Shown here piece after piece: positions 36,677 to 46,054 of a stretch of DNA of 64,000 nucleotides. Position 1 is the stretch's first letter. Every line of letters starts with the position of its first letter. This DNA is from Silvimonas iriomotensis (GTDB taxonomy: Bacteria; Pseudomonadota; Gammaproteobacteria; Burkholderiales; Chitinibacteraceae), in contig NZ_BMLX01000001.1 in the NCBI RefSeq assembly GCF_014645535.1, forward strand, positions 1,357,169 to 1,421,168, read 5' to 3'. The translations under genes and the position numbers were made by a program. The notes beneath the pieces were generated by a model, which saw only the letters and a list, made by a program, of their open reading frames with translations, was not told where the DNA came from and did no database searches.

Positions 36677-38395
36677 TCAGTGCTTCTGGCCCATCACCTG
36701 CACAGTGACCCAGGTCCAGTCCACGCCCTTGTCCAGCGACCGGGTCAGACTCACCGTAAAGTGACGGTCCCGCGCCTGAACTTCATAGGTGCGATCCGCA
36801 TCATAATTGGCCGAATGCATCAGCAAGGTATTGCTGGTCACGCCATCAACTTCGTAGGGCAAGTACAACGCTGAGTTTGCGGTGTGCAAGGCAGAGCTAT
36901 CAAACTCGGCAAAATCAGTCACTTCCAGCGCGCGCGGCGGTGCTGCGGCTGCAGCGGTAGTCTGGATATTCACCGCGACCGGCGTCGCGCTCAGCAATTG
37001 CAGGCCGGCGTAAATCTGGAACTCGTTCATGCGCGAGATACGGCGCACCACACAGACCTTCCAGCTATCTTCTGCGCCAAAGCGCATGCCGATCATTACG
37101 CCCGGACGCACCCAATCGGCACCAGCGGCTTCCAGCGTCGCGCCGTAACCGCCTTCAGATTCATTTTCCACACGCCAGGACTGCCAGTCAGGCTGCTCGG
37201 CGCGCTGCACGATCTGCGGGGCCTGCGCCTGACGTGAACGGGTGCGCGCAGAGACAAACCCGTACAGACGCATGTCCATGACTTCATCGTAATCGACGCC
37301 GGTTTTGGCTTCGTCCGGCTGACGGGAGAACTTCTCGTTGTCAGCGCGAATCTTGCGGTGCAAGCGATCAAGGCCGAACACCACATCGGCCTCTTTGTGC
37401 ACGTCACGGCGATCACTGCGGGCAAACTGGGCATTGCGCACTGCCATGCCCCAGAACACGTCCAGATGCTTGAGGAGTTCCAGGCAGGCCGGGCCGCGCA
37501 CATCATTGCCCAACCCCAGACTGGCCGGCGAGGCACCAGCTTCCAGCCGCGCAATCAGGCTTTGCACTTCGTTCAAGAGTTCGTAAATGCCCCAGTAACG
37601 ATACGGGTCACCCTGACTGTCATCGCCAATTTTCTCCGGCCCTTGCTTGCCGCTCAGATTGACACAGTAATGGTGATGATCGGGCTGGTAACGGCGGGCA
37701 ATCAGGACATTGCGCGACCATTTATCCAGCCACTGATCCACCCAGTCAAGCTGACGCACAGCCAGGTTGTTGGACGACACCGTGTTCAGCATCAACAACT
37801 GGATGTATTCATCCGCGCAGGAACTGACTTCCGCGCCGTGATGCGGATACAGCGGAAACGGATTGCAGTCGAAGCCGTCAATCTCGGAGAGCCGGTACAG
37901 GCTGTGCGCCTGCGACCAGAGCTGCCCCGGCACGCGATCAAAGCGGAAATAGTGCCATTTGGCCAGCACGCCCACGTAATGCAGGCAACGTGCCAGCACC
38001 AGCGGCATCATGCCATCGTAAGCCTGCTTTTCTTCGCCATCGACTTCCACCTTGGCAAAGCGCAGATACGCCTTGACCATAGAGTCGGCCAGCCCCGTGA
38101 TGTCCAGCCACAGGCTTTGCTCGATCTCCTTGGGCATGCGCGGGTTAGAGACGTACTGATAGCGGATGCGCTCGTAGCCCATCTGCACGCTTTCATCGAT
38201 CTTGATCAACGCCTGCAACACCTCAGGCGACAGCTTGTCATCCGCAGACAAAAACGCGTTGACGACCGAGGCCACTTTCGCCCGCTGGGCTTGCGGGTCT
38301 GCCAGCTCAAGCTTCTTGCACCATGCATTGACCTGACGCGGGTTCTCAAGCGGGGATGCATCTCTTGAGAACAGATTATTGAGAAACGATCTCAT
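36677..38395 (-). CDS. Large conserved cytoplasmic protein with a PilZ-like segment, function unknown
   Basis: The 572-residue soluble protein has no signal peptide or membrane segment. Most of it (about 1-390) is helical and not recognised. From about residue 407, WRVENESEGGYGATL followed by VRPGVMIGMRFG resembles the second half of a PilZ domain (the N-x-S-x-x-G motif and the hydrophobic strand after it); an upstream arginine for c-di-GMP contact is not obvious. AGGAAAACC precedes the chosen ATG. It is downstream of the SpoIIAA-like gene in the same direction, 22 bases apart. A c-di-GMP link is inference. Confidence 0.6.
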   Translation of the reverse strand: MRSFLNNLFSRDASPLENPRQVNAWCKKLELADPQAQRAKVASVVNAFLSADDKLSPEVLQALIKIDESVQMGYERIRYQYVSNPRMPKEIEQSLWLDITGLADSMVKAYLRFAKVEVDGEEKQAYDGMMPLVLARCLHYVGVLAKWHYFRFDRVPGQLWSQAHSLYRLSEIDGFDCNPFPLYPHHGAEVSSCADEYIQLLMLNTVSSNNLAVRQLDWVDQWLDKWSRNVLIARRYQPDHHHYCVNLSGKQGPEKIGDDSQGDPYRYWGIYELLNEVQSLIARLEAGASPASLGLGNDVRGPACLELLKHLDVFWGMAVRNAQFARSDRRDVHKEADVVFGLDRLHRKIRADNEKFSRQPDEAKTGVDYDEVMDMRLYGFVSARTRSRQAQAPQIVQRAEQPDWQSWRVENESEGGYGATLEAAGADWVRPGVMIGMRFGAEDSWKVCVVRRISRMNEFQIYAGLQLLSATPVAVNIQTTAAAAAPPRALEVTDFAEFDSSALHTANSALYLPYEVDGVTSNTLLMHSANYDADRTYEVQARDRHFTVSLTRSLDKGVDWTWVTVQVMGQKH

Positions 38396-38417
38396 GGTTT
38401 TCCTGTGCTTTGCCGTC

Positions 38418-38786
38418 TTACGCGGCTGCGCCTTGTGTCCCGTCCTGGCGTACCCAGTTAACGGCTTCTTCCAGGTTATCAAAGATTTCGATCCGGGCCT
38501 CGGAGAACAGCGTGTTGACCCACGCGGACCAGGCAACCCACTGGTCTGTTGTCACCACGGCGACCCGACCAAAATCATTGCGGTGTGTCTTGGCAAACTT
38601 GTACTCCTCCACCGCCATGTCCAGCGTGTAGCGGACCATGCCGGTCATGTCGAACAAGAGGTTGGGTTTGCCTTCAAAATTGATCTTGTAGCGCACGTCA
38701 TCTTCAAACTGACGAAAATCATGCACCGTGAATTCGTTGAAAACAGCGACCGACACATAACCTGGCTCATGGGTAACGCTGATCAT
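38418..38786 (-). CDS. SpoIIAA-like (STAS-fold) small protein
   Basis: The 122-residue protein is of the SpoIIAA-like family once called DUF3478. Alternating strands and helices (YVSVAVFNEFTVHDFRQFED, NLLFDMTGMVRYTLDMAVEE, VAVVTTDQWVAWSAW, IEIFDNLEEAVNWV) fit the fold. The phosphorylatable serine of true anti-sigma antagonists is not evident. It probably forms a two-gene unit with the PilZ-like gene. Confidence 0.75.
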   Translation of the reverse strand: MISVTHEPGYVSVAVFNEFTVHDFRQFEDDVRYKINFEGKPNLLFDMTGMVRYTLDMAVEEYKFAKTHRNDFGRVAVVTTDQWVAWSAWVNTLFSEARIEIFDNLEEAVNWVRQDGTQGAAA

Positions 38787-38906
38787 GGCACCCCCGACAC
38801 TGGCTGGCTTGTTCAGTAATCAAAGCCTGATAACAGGCACTCTGTTTACATCATTTACATTGTTCAATCCGCTGCGACCCTGACCGGGCCACTGAAGTTC
38901 ATTACT

Positions 38907-39677
38907 TCAGTTTTCGTCGTCTTCCGCCAGGTCACGCCGGTTGGTCAACCGGGCGCGAATCATCAGCATTTTCATTTCACGCACCGCCGTTGGCAACCCG
39001 ACAATCAATGCTTGCGCAATGATAGCGTGACCAATGTTCAGCTCGGAAACCTGGGCAATGGCGGCAATGGGTTCTGCATTGTGATAGTTCAAACCGTGCC
39101 CGGCGGAAACCACCAGCCCCAGATTGGCCGCATATTCTGCCGCCACTTTGACCCGCGCATATTCCGTCTCTCTGGCCCGCCGATCAAGTGCGCCTGCGTA
39201 CCTGCCTGTATCAAGCTCGATGGCTTGCGCACCCAGCGCCTGCGCCAGGCGGATCTGTTCGAAATCCGGCGCCAGCAAGACGCTGGTTCTGACGCCTGCG
39301 GCATTGAGCTTTTTGATGTATTCGCCAACCTCGGCCTTGTTACCGCGCACATCCAGCCCGTGCGAGGTGCTTTGCTGATCGCCGTCGGCCGGCACCAGGC
39401 AGACATCTTGTGGCGCAATCCCCAGCACGAAGTCCAGCAAGGACGGGTTCAGTGCCATTTGCAGGTTCATGCGGGTCTGCAACAGGGCCTTGATCAGCCT
39501 GACATCCTCATCGCCTACATGGCGGCGGTCTTCGCGCAGGTGCACGGTAATGTGATCCGCGCCGGCTTGCTCTGCCACCTGGGCAGCAAAGACCGGACTG
39601 GGATAACGGGCATCACGCGCGTTGCGCAGGGTCGCAACGTGATCGATATTTACGCCAAGCGAAAGGTCACCAACCAT
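38907..39677 (-). CDS. pdxJ: Pyridoxine 5-phosphate synthase, with catalytic Glu replaced by Gln
   Basis: The 256-residue TIM-barrel enzyme is the last step of the DXP-dependent vitamin B6 route. LGVNIDHVATLRNARDARYP, the catalytic histidine in ITVHLREDRRH, ELDTGRYAGA and VSAGHGLNYHN (second catalytic His) are all intact. However, the motif RMNLEMA of PdxJ reads RMNLQMA here, so the residue equivalent to E. coli Glu72 is Gln73 (codon CAA). The usual CLVPEKRQE loop is CLVPADGDQ. It occupies the standard place behind recO with a 161-base gap. Whether it is fully active, or altered, needs a test. Confidence 0.88.
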   Translation of the reverse strand: MVGDLSLGVNIDHVATLRNARDARYPSPVFAAQVAEQAGADHITVHLREDRRHVGDEDVRLIKALLQTRMNLQMALNPSLLDFVLGIAPQDVCLVPADGDQQSTSHGLDVRGNKAEVGEYIKKLNAAGVRTSVLLAPDFEQIRLAQALGAQAIELDTGRYAGALDRRARETEYARVKVAAEYAANLGLVVSAGHGLNYHNAEPIAAIAQVSELNIGHAIIAQALIVGLPTAVREMKMLMIRARLTNRRDLAEDDEN

Positions 39678-39838
39678 ATAGCAGTCTCTCCGCAGCTATG
39701 CTGTTCAGCCGGAAGAAGCGGCGCAACCCGGGTTGCACCCACCCTCGCCCGGACAAACTGACACTTCAATCATAAGCCACCCGCGCCCGGCACCCAAGCC
39801 AGAATCAGATATCCGCCTGATTTACCACCCTCGGCGGA

Positions 39839-40615
39839 TCAGATGCGCTGCAGGTCCAGCAAAAGCTGGCGGGTATGCAAGGGCGCGTCGCCCAGCGCTA
39901 CGGTCAGCGCTTGTCGCATCAAGAGTTTGCCTTGCGCCAGAACGCGCTCGTCAGCAAGCCGGCCTGCTGCCAGTTCCTGCAATACAGCGCCATCAAAGCG
40001 CCCGCGGCCGCTGTCAGCAAGCAGCAAACCTTGACCGGCAACAAAGTCATATTGCTGATCAGCTTCGATATTGCGCCCCGCAATATCGTGCGCAAGATCC
40101 ACGCCATACCCAAGTTCGGTCAGCAATTTAAGCTCAAACCCGCGCAAGATGGGTTCGACTGCACTGCCCGCCTCTACTGGCAAGCTTGTCAGGTCACGGA
40201 TCGCTTCGAAATAGGCCGCAAACAGGGCCGGCTGCGGTTCTTCCCGCGGCATCAAGCGCACCAGCAACTCGTTCAGGTAAAAGCCGCACAGCAAGGACAG
40301 ACCGGCCGGCTGCGTCATGCCGCCCTGCCACTCTGCCGCGTGCAGGGTTTTGACGTCAGCGCCGCCAAACCAGGACATCAGCAAGGGCTGGAAAGCCAGC
40401 AAGGTCCCCCGCAGCTGGGAGCCCGGCCGTTGTACGCCGCGCGCGGCAATGGAAACGCGACCGTAATCGCGGGAGAACACTTCAATCAGCCGGCTGGTTT
40501 CGCGCCAGGCGTATTGATGCAGGATAAAAACCGGTTGCGTGTCCACGCGCGGCTGGCCTTTGCCGCCGCGGGTACGGGACACTTTAGGAGGAGAACCTGC
40601 CGGGCGTCGCGCCAA
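39839..40615 (-). CDS. recO: DNA repair protein RecO
   Basis: The 258-residue protein loads RecA with RecF and RecR. The N-terminal OB fold (about 25-100; FILHQYAWRETSRLIEVFSRDYGRVSIAARG) is followed by a helical domain (GFYLNELLVRLMPREEPQPALF, then ILRGFELKLLTELGYGVDL). Position between era and pdxJ is canonical. Its N-terminal 20 residues are Arg/Gly-rich and may be longer than usual. Confidence 0.93.
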   Translation of the reverse strand: MARRPAGSPPKVSRTRGGKGQPRVDTQPVFILHQYAWRETSRLIEVFSRDYGRVSIAARGVQRPGSQLRGTLLAFQPLLMSWFGGADVKTLHAAEWQGGMTQPAGLSLLCGFYLNELLVRLMPREEPQPALFAAYFEAIRDLTSLPVEAGSAVEPILRGFELKLLTELGYGVDLAHDIAGRNIEADQQYDFVAGQGLLLADSGRGRFDGAVLQELAAGRLADERVLAQGKLLMRQALTVALGDAPLHTRQLLLDLQRI

Positions 40616-40639
40616 ATCAAGGCTCCACGCGCGGCCGGT

Positions 40640-41575
40640 TTATTCGAAACCTTGCTGGCGCAGTACGCGGGTATCGTCTGCCCAGCCGCTTTTGACCTTG
40701 ACCCAGACTTCCAGATACACCTTGGCGTCAAAGAGCTTTTCCATATCCTGGCGCGATTCTGTAGCGATGCGCTTGAGCTTTTCGCCATTCTTGCCGATCA
40801 GGATTGCCTTCTGGCCATCCCGATCCACCAGCACCGCCGCGTAAATACGGTACAGCGGCCGGCCATCACGCATGGTTTCTTCATCGAATTTCTCGATTTC
40901 CACCGTCATGGCATAAGGCAGCTCGTCGCCCAGCGTGCGAAAGAGCTTCTCGCGCACAATCTCCGCCGCGAGGAAGCGCGAATTGCGGTCGGTGATGTGG
41001 TCTTCCGGGTACATCGGTACGGATTCAGGCAGCAGCGGTTGAACCGTCTGCAGCAGAACATCAAGCTGCTGGGCGCGCAGCGCCGACACCGGGACAATCG
41101 CGTGGAACTCGAAGCGCTCGGCAATTTTTTCAATGAACGGCAGCAAGGCTTCTTTCTGCGCCAGCTGGTCGATCTTGGTGATAACCAGCAGCACCGGGCG
41201 GTGTTTGGGCAGCAACTTGAGCACCGCTTCATCGGCCGCGCCAAACTGGCCAGCTTCAACCAGGAACAGCACGGCATCCACGTCGGCCAGCGTCGTGGTC
41301 ACATTGCGGTTCATGGCATCGTTCAATGCGTTTTTGTATTTGGTCTGGAAACCAGGCGTATCAACAAAAACGAACTGCGCTTCATCAGTGGTATACACGC
41401 CGGTGATGCGATGGCGCGTCGTCTGCGCCTTGCGTGAAGTAATACTGATCTTCTGCCCGATGAGATGGTTCATCAGCGTGGACTTGCCCACATTGGGACG
41501 CCCCACGATGGCGACAAAACCACAACGGAACCCTGCGGCGCTCTCCGGGCCGGCAATAATTTCGGAATCAGCCAT
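40640..41575 (-). CDS. era: GTPase Era
   Basis: The 311-residue GTPase binds the 3-prime end of 16S rRNA and aids 30S maturation. G1 is [10 protein letters not shown]3 FVDTPGFQ, G4 VITKIDQL, and a C-terminal KH RNA-binding domain (about 220-305) includes [20 protein letters not shown]. It sits between rnc and recO as usual, 66 bases behind rnc. Confidence 0.96.
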   Translation of the reverse strand: MADSEIIAGPESAAGFRCGFVAIVGRPNVGKSTLMNHLIGQKISITSRKAQTTRHRITGVYTTDEAQFVFVDTPGFQTKYKNALNDAMNRNVTTTLADVDAVLFLVEAGQFGAADEAVLKLLPKHRPVLLVITKIDQLAQKEALLPFIEKIAERFEFHAIVPVSALRAQQLDVLLQTVQPLLPESVPMYPEDHITDRNSRFLAAEIVREKLFRTLGDELPYAMTVEIEKFDEETMRDGRPLYRIYAAVLVDRDGQKAILIGKNGEKLKRIATESRQDMEKLFDAKVYLEVWVKVKSGWADDTRVLRQQGFE

Positions 41576-41641
41576 GACAGGCTCCAGACTTGAATTGAAT
41601 TGGGGAATGGGTCAGGGCCGGCCGTGTGGCCGGGCTAACCC

Positions 41642-42352
41642 TCAAGCGCGCTTGGGCGCTTTGCCTGGGTATTTCTCTTTCAGCATACCCAGTGCTTCAC
41701 CCGCGGCAAGTTGTTCTGCTGAACGCCGGCTTGGGCCTTGCGCCAGTGTAGTGACTTTCAGCGCGGGAATGCTGCACGACATCTCAAAGACGAGGTTAGG
41801 CGATTCGCCTTCCTGGCGCACCACCTCGTAGACCGGCAAGGCATGGTGACGTGCCTGCAACCATTCTTGCAGCGCAGTTTTCGGGTCTTTGAGCGCGCGG
41901 GCCGGATCAATGGATTCGATACGGCTCACAAACAGCCGTTCGATGATGGCTTGCGCCGCTTCAAACCCGCCATCCAGCCAGGCCGCGCCAAAAATGGCTT
42001 CCAGCGCGTCGGCCAGAATCGATGGCCGGCGATGACCGCCACTTTTAAGCTCGCCCTCGCCCAGCCACAGATAATCACCCAGGTTAAGTTCACTGGCGAC
42101 GCTGGCCAGCGACTCTTGCCGCACCAGGCTGGCGCGCAAACGCGACAACTCGCCTTCGTTCAGCTTGGGAAAATGAATAAACAATGACCGACCGACGACG
42201 GCGTTCAACACCGCATCGCCGACAAACTCAAGGCGTTCGTTGTGGGTGGAAGCAAAGCTGCGGTGTGTCAACGCCTGCTTGATCAGGCGTTGATCAGAAA
42301 AGGAATAACCGAGCACCTTTTGCAGGTGCTCGGGTGGGAGAACAATGGACAC
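41642..42352 (-). CDS. rnc: Ribonuclease III
   Basis: The 236-residue double-strand RNA endonuclease cuts rRNA precursors and many mRNAs. The catalytic signature NERLEFVGDAVLNAVV is intact, with the acidic residues of ILADALEAIFGAAWLDGG, and a C-terminal dsRNA-binding domain (about 155-225) ends in SRRSAEQLAAGEALGML. It begins 3 bases after the DUF4845 gene stop. Confidence 0.96.
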   Translation of the reverse strand: MSIVLPPEHLQKVLGYSFSDQRLIKQALTHRSFASTHNERLEFVGDAVLNAVVGRSLFIHFPKLNEGELSRLRASLVRQESLASVASELNLGDYLWLGEGELKSGGHRRPSILADALEAIFGAAWLDGGFEAAQAIIERLFVSRIESIDPARALKDPKTALQEWLQARHHALPVYEVVRQEGESPNLVFEMSCSIPALKVTTLAQGPSRRSAEQLAAGEALGMLKEKYPGKAPKRA

Positions 42353-42355
42353 TGT

Positions 42356-42724
42356 TTACTGACCCGCCGAAGCGCCGCTTGTTTTGTACACATCAAAGGC
42401 AAACAGCAAGCTGCAGTTACCTATCAGCGGGACCACGCGCTCGTAGCTCACGCTGATCGTGGTAATGCCACCAGCCTGGCTGATCTTGAGATCTTCCGGC
42501 TTGACCGAATCCATATCATTGATCTGCGCATGCTTGCTGAACGAAGACCGGATATCTGCCGGGCTTGCACCCGCCTCTTCCTTGGCCAATGTGGTAATCG
42601 TCTTCTCAATGTTGAAATACTCGACCCACGCCGGCACCACCTTGAAAAAGGTGACCGCAGCGGCAGCCACAACAATGGCTACCAGAATAAAACCGAAAAA
42701 CGACAAACCCGCTTGCTTGCGCAT
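42356..42724 (-). CDS. DUF4845 small membrane protein
   Basis: The 122-residue protein starts MRKQAGLSFFGFILVAIVVA, a short basic lead followed by one N-terminal membrane helix that resembles a type IV pilin leader without a clear processing motif. The rest (about 35-115) is periplasmic. This domain is found between lepB and rnc in many beta- and gammaproteobacteria; its function is unknown. The position here is the canonical one. Confidence 0.85.
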   Translation of the reverse strand: MRKQAGLSFFGFILVAIVVAAAAVTFFKVVPAWVEYFNIEKTITTLAKEEAGASPADIRSSFSKHAQINDMDSVKPEDLKISQAGGITTISVSYERVVPLIGNCSLLFAFDVYKTSGASAGQ

Positions 42725-42795
42725 TTTTTATATCCCCTTCTATGCCCCCGGATCATCCTGCCCGGTTGGCAAACAGCCCTGTGCGGCTATGCAGT

Positions 42796-43758
42796 TTAGT
42801 GAATGACGGTGCCGATGCGACTCAGTTGCTTGGGATTGAACCACACCAGGAACGCCTTGCCGACCACGTATTTGTCCGGCACAAAACCCCAGTAGCGGCT
42901 ATCCGCAGAGTGATCGCGGTTATCGCCCATCATGAAGTAATACCCGTCCGGAACCTTGCAGCTAAAACCCTCGTCATCATAGCGGCAGTTTTCGCGGTAC
43001 GGAAAGTCACGCACCTCCGAAAGCATCACGTACGGCGGATTCTCGATGGCTTCGAGCGTGTTGTAGACATGCTCGCCCTGCTTTTCCAGGAACTGCTTGT
43101 TGCGCACCAGCTGCACACCGTCTTCAACATAATCAAGCGTACCGGCATCTTGCGTGGGTACCGGCTGGCCGTTGATGGTCAGTTTCTTGTTGCGGTATTC
43201 CACCGTATCGCCCGGCACACCGATGGTGCGCTTGATGTAGTTCACCGACGGATTTTCCGGATAGTTGAACACCATCACGTCGCCATGTTGCGGCTTGCCC
43301 ACCGGAACGAACACGTTGTTGAGCACCGGTACACGCAGACCGTAGGCAAACTTGTTGACCACAATGAAGTCACCCACAACAAGGCCCGGGCGCATGGAGG
43401 ACGAAGGAATCTGGTAAGGCTCGATCAGGAACGAGCGCAGCAGGAACACCACCAGGATGACCGGAAAAAAGCCGCGGCCGTATTCAACCCAGTCCGGCAC
43501 CCGTGTCGTACCGCGCTTTTTGCCCAGTACGAACTTGTCCAGCGTCCACACAATACCGGTCAGAATGACAAACACCAGCATGGCTGCGGCGATCGACATG
43601 AACTGCACCAGCAGGATGAACACACCCACAATGGCGAAAAGGTAACCGTACTGCACCAGTTGCGGCGCTTCCGGGCCGTTACGTTCCTGCTTGTTGCCCA
43701 GCGCGATCATGACCGGGCCGAGCAAAGTCACCACGATGCCGATAAAAAGCCAGTTCAT
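42796..43758 (-). CDS. lepB: Signal peptidase I
   Basis: The 320-residue inner-membrane serine protease removes Sec and Tat signal peptides. Two or three N-terminal helices (about 1-65 and 80-100) anchor it. PSSSMRPGLVVGDFIVVNK holds the catalytic Ser, and NYIKRTIGVPGDTVEY the general-base Lys; MMGDNRDHSADSRYWGFVP is the family C-terminal motif. It follows lepA by 84 bases, with a hairpin in the gap. Confidence 0.95.
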   Translation of the reverse strand: MNWLFIGIVVTLLGPVMIALGNKQERNGPEAPQLVQYGYLFAIVGVFILLVQFMSIAAAMLVFVILTGIVWTLDKFVLGKKRGTTRVPDWVEYGRGFFPVILVVFLLRSFLIEPYQIPSSSMRPGLVVGDFIVVNKFAYGLRVPVLNNVFVPVGKPQHGDVMVFNYPENPSVNYIKRTIGVPGDTVEYRNKKLTINGQPVPTQDAGTLDYVEDGVQLVRNKQFLEKQGEHVYNTLEAIENPPYVMLSEVRDFPYRENCRYDDEGFSCKVPDGYYFMMGDNRDHSADSRYWGFVPDKYVVGKAFLVWFNPKQLSRIGTVIH

Positions 43759-43789
43759 CAGAAACCTTGTTATGGATTGGATTGAAACA

Positions 43790-43811
43790 GGCGGGGCCAG
43801 ATGACCCCGCC
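43790..43811 (-). other. Hairpin in the lepA-lepB gap
   Basis: GGCGGGG and CCCCGCC form a seven-base GC stem, 30 bases before the lepB start. There is no T run, so I read it as an RNA-stability or processing element and not as a terminator. Confidence 0.5.
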
Positions 43812-43842
43812 GGCACGTGTAGTTGACGGTGTATGCAGCAGT

Positions 43843-45636
43843 TTATTTGTCGCTGACTTGCAGGATGGCCAGGAACGCCTCTTGCGGGATTTCCACGTTG
43901 CCCACCTGTTTCATGCGCTTTTTACCTGCTTTCTGTTTCTCAAGCAGCTTTTTCTTGCGGGTAATATCCCCGCCGTAACATTTTGCCAGCACGTCCTTGC
44001 GCATGGCCTTGACGGTTTCACGGGCGATGATGTGGGCGCCAATGGCCGCCTGGATGGCAATATCGAACATCTGGCGCGGAATGAGTTCCCGCATTTTGGA
44101 AACAAGTTCGCGACCACGATAGACCGAGCTGGCACGGTGCACGATCAGGCTCAGCGCATCAACGCGCTCGCCATTGACCAGCACATCCAGCTTGACGAGG
44201 TCATCCGCGCGAAATTCCTTGAAGTCATAGTCAAGCGAGGCATATCCGCGGGAGACCGACTTGAGCTTGTCAAAGAAATCCATCACCACTTCGGCCATGG
44301 GCAGATCGTAAGTCAGCATGACCTGACGACCCATGTACTGCATGTTGCGCTGGGCGCCCCGTTTCTGGTTACACAGCGTCATGACGGCGCCGACATAATC
44401 CTGCGGCACCAGAATGGTAGAGGTAATGATCGGCTCGCGGATTTCCTCGACCTTGCCCGGGTCCGGCAGCTTGGATGGGTTTTCCACTTCCACCACGGTG
44501 CCGTCTTTCATGAGCACTTCGTACACCACGGTCGGCGCCGTGGTGATGAGGTCCATATCGAACTCGCGCTCAAGGCGTTCCTGCACGATTTCCAGGTGCA
44601 ACAGGCCAAGGAAACCGCAACGGAAACCAAAACCCAGCGCTTGCGAGACTTCAGGCTCGAAATGCAGCGACGCGTCGTTCAGCTGCAGCTTTTCCAGCGA
44701 TTCACGCAGGGCTTCGAAGTCATGGCTTTCAACCGGGTACAAACCGGCAAACACCTGCGATTTGACTTCCTTGAAACCAGGCAGCGGTTCTTCCGCGGCC
44801 GGTTTCACCAGGGTCACGGTGTCACCCACCTTGGCGCTGGCCAGCTCTTTGATGCCGGCGATCACAAAGCCCACCTCGCCGGCGCGCAACACATCGCGCT
44901 GGATCGATTTGGGGGTAAACACGCCGACCTGTTCGCACAGATGCTGTGCTTTGGTCGACATGAACAGAATCTTGTCCTTGGGGCGCAGCTCACCATCCAC
45001 CACGCGCACCAGCATGATCACGCCGACGTAGTTGTCGAACCAGGAATCGATGATCAGCGCCTTGAGCGGGCCATCCGGATTACCGACCGGGGCCGGCACG
45101 CGACGCACGACTTCTTCCAGGATGTCTTCGATACCGATGCCGTTCTTGGCAGAGGCACGCACGGCATCCGTGGCTTCAATGCCTACGATATCTTCGATTT
45201 CCTGAATCACGCGCTCAGGCTCGGCTGCGGGCAGGTCAATCTTGTTGAGCACGGCTACCACTTCCACGCCTTGTTCAATGGCGGTGTAGCAGTTGGCAAC
45301 GGTCTGGGCTTCCACACCTTGCGAAGCGTCGACCACCAGCAGCGCGCCTTCACACGCGGCCAGCGAGCGGCTGACTTCATAGCTGAAGTCCACATGCCCC
45401 GGGGTGTCGATCAGGTTCAGGTTGTAGACCTGACCATCACGTGCCTTGTAGGTCAGTGCGGCAGTCTGCGCCTTGATGGTAATGCCGCGCTCTTTTTCGA
45501 TGTCCATCGAGTCGAGCACTTGCTCGGACATCTCGCGCGCTTCAAGGCCGCCACAAAACTGGATAAAACGGTCTGCCAGCGTCGACTTGCCATGGTCAAT
45601 GTGGGCAATGATGGAGAAATTGCGAATGTGCTTCAT
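43843..45636 (-). CDS. lepA: Elongation factor 4 (LepA)
   Basis: The 597-residue translational GTPase shows G1 AHIDHGKST, switch [10 protein letters not shown], and NKIDLPAA, then the EF-G-like domains and the LepA-specific C-terminal domain (about 485-597) ending [20 protein letters not shown]. It acts on stalled or translating ribosomes. It is the head of the lepA-lepB-DUF4845-rnc-era-recO-pdxJ series. The glutaredoxin gene ends 165 bases upstream, with a terminator between. Confidence 0.96.
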   Translation of the reverse strand: MKHIRNFSIIAHIDHGKSTLADRFIQFCGGLEAREMSEQVLDSMDIEKERGITIKAQTAALTYKARDGQVYNLNLIDTPGHVDFSYEVSRSLAACEGALLVVDASQGVEAQTVANCYTAIEQGVEVVAVLNKIDLPAAEPERVIQEIEDIVGIEATDAVRASAKNGIGIEDILEEVVRRVPAPVGNPDGPLKALIIDSWFDNYVGVIMLVRVVDGELRPKDKILFMSTKAQHLCEQVGVFTPKSIQRDVLRAGEVGFVIAGIKELASAKVGDTVTLVKPAAEEPLPGFKEVKSQVFAGLYPVESHDFEALRESLEKLQLNDASLHFEPEVSQALGFGFRCGFLGLLHLEIVQERLEREFDMDLITTAPTVVYEVLMKDGTVVEVENPSKLPDPGKVEEIREPIITSTILVPQDYVGAVMTLCNQKRGAQRNMQYMGRQVMLTYDLPMAEVVMDFFDKLKSVSRGYASLDYDFKEFRADDLVKLDVLVNGERVDALSLIVHRASSVYRGRELVSKMRELIPRQMFDIAIQAAIGAHIIARETVKAMRKDVLAKCYGGDITRKKKLLEKQKAGKKRMKQVGNVEIPQEAFLAILQVSDK

Positions 45637-45687
45637 CGAGTAAGTTCAATAACCTAAGGGCAGTGGGCCGATACGCCGCGCAACTGC

Positions 45688-45713
45688 AAAAAGGGGCACG
45701 CCCTGCGTGCCCC
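45688..45713 (-). terminator. Rho-independent terminator behind the rpoE-degQ-grx series
   Basis: GGGGCACG and CGTGCCCC stem; read leftwards it ends in TTTTTGCAG. It separates the glutaredoxin gene from lepA. Confidence 0.88.
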
Positions 45714-45800
45714 TCGGTTGATAGCCGGATAACTGGAACGGATTTTACCGGAAATCGGGCCTGTGAACAAAAACATCAGCCCGGCGCCCTGCCCGCCTGC

Positions 45801-46049
45801 TCAATGCGCCTTGACCAGCCAGGCGTCCAGCGCTTCCAGATCCAGGTGGTAATGGCAGATCTCGGCATCAAGGCTGTCGGCCAGCACCGGCACGAGTTCC
45901 CCGTAACGCTCTTCCAGATCGTCATTGTCATCAATGTCGATCCAGGTCACATGGAACCCGCGCTGCCGGGATAACGCATCCAGCTGCTCGCGCATGTTCA
46001 CGCACAGACTGCAATACTCCCGGCCGTAAAGACGCAGTTGCATGGTCAT
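45801..46049 (-). CDS. Glutaredoxin-family protein
   Basis: The 82-residue thioredoxin-fold protein has the redox motif YCSLC at about residues 12-16, the C-x-x-C of glutaredoxin-like proteins of the DUF836 type. It lies 5 bases behind the degQ stop, in the rse-degQ-grx-lepA order known in Neisseriales and related groups. Its partner is unknown; thiol redox of envelope or stress factors is a guess. Confidence 0.82.
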   Translation of the reverse strand: MTMQLRLYGREYCSLCVNMREQLDALSRQRGFHVTWIDIDDNDDLEERYGELVPVLADSLDAEICHYHLDLEALDAWLVKAH

Positions 46050-46054
46050 GAGGC

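Noticed and set aside
43801-45657. 618-codon open frame opposite lepA
   Set aside because: Antisense shadow; LepA motifs are complete on the other strand.
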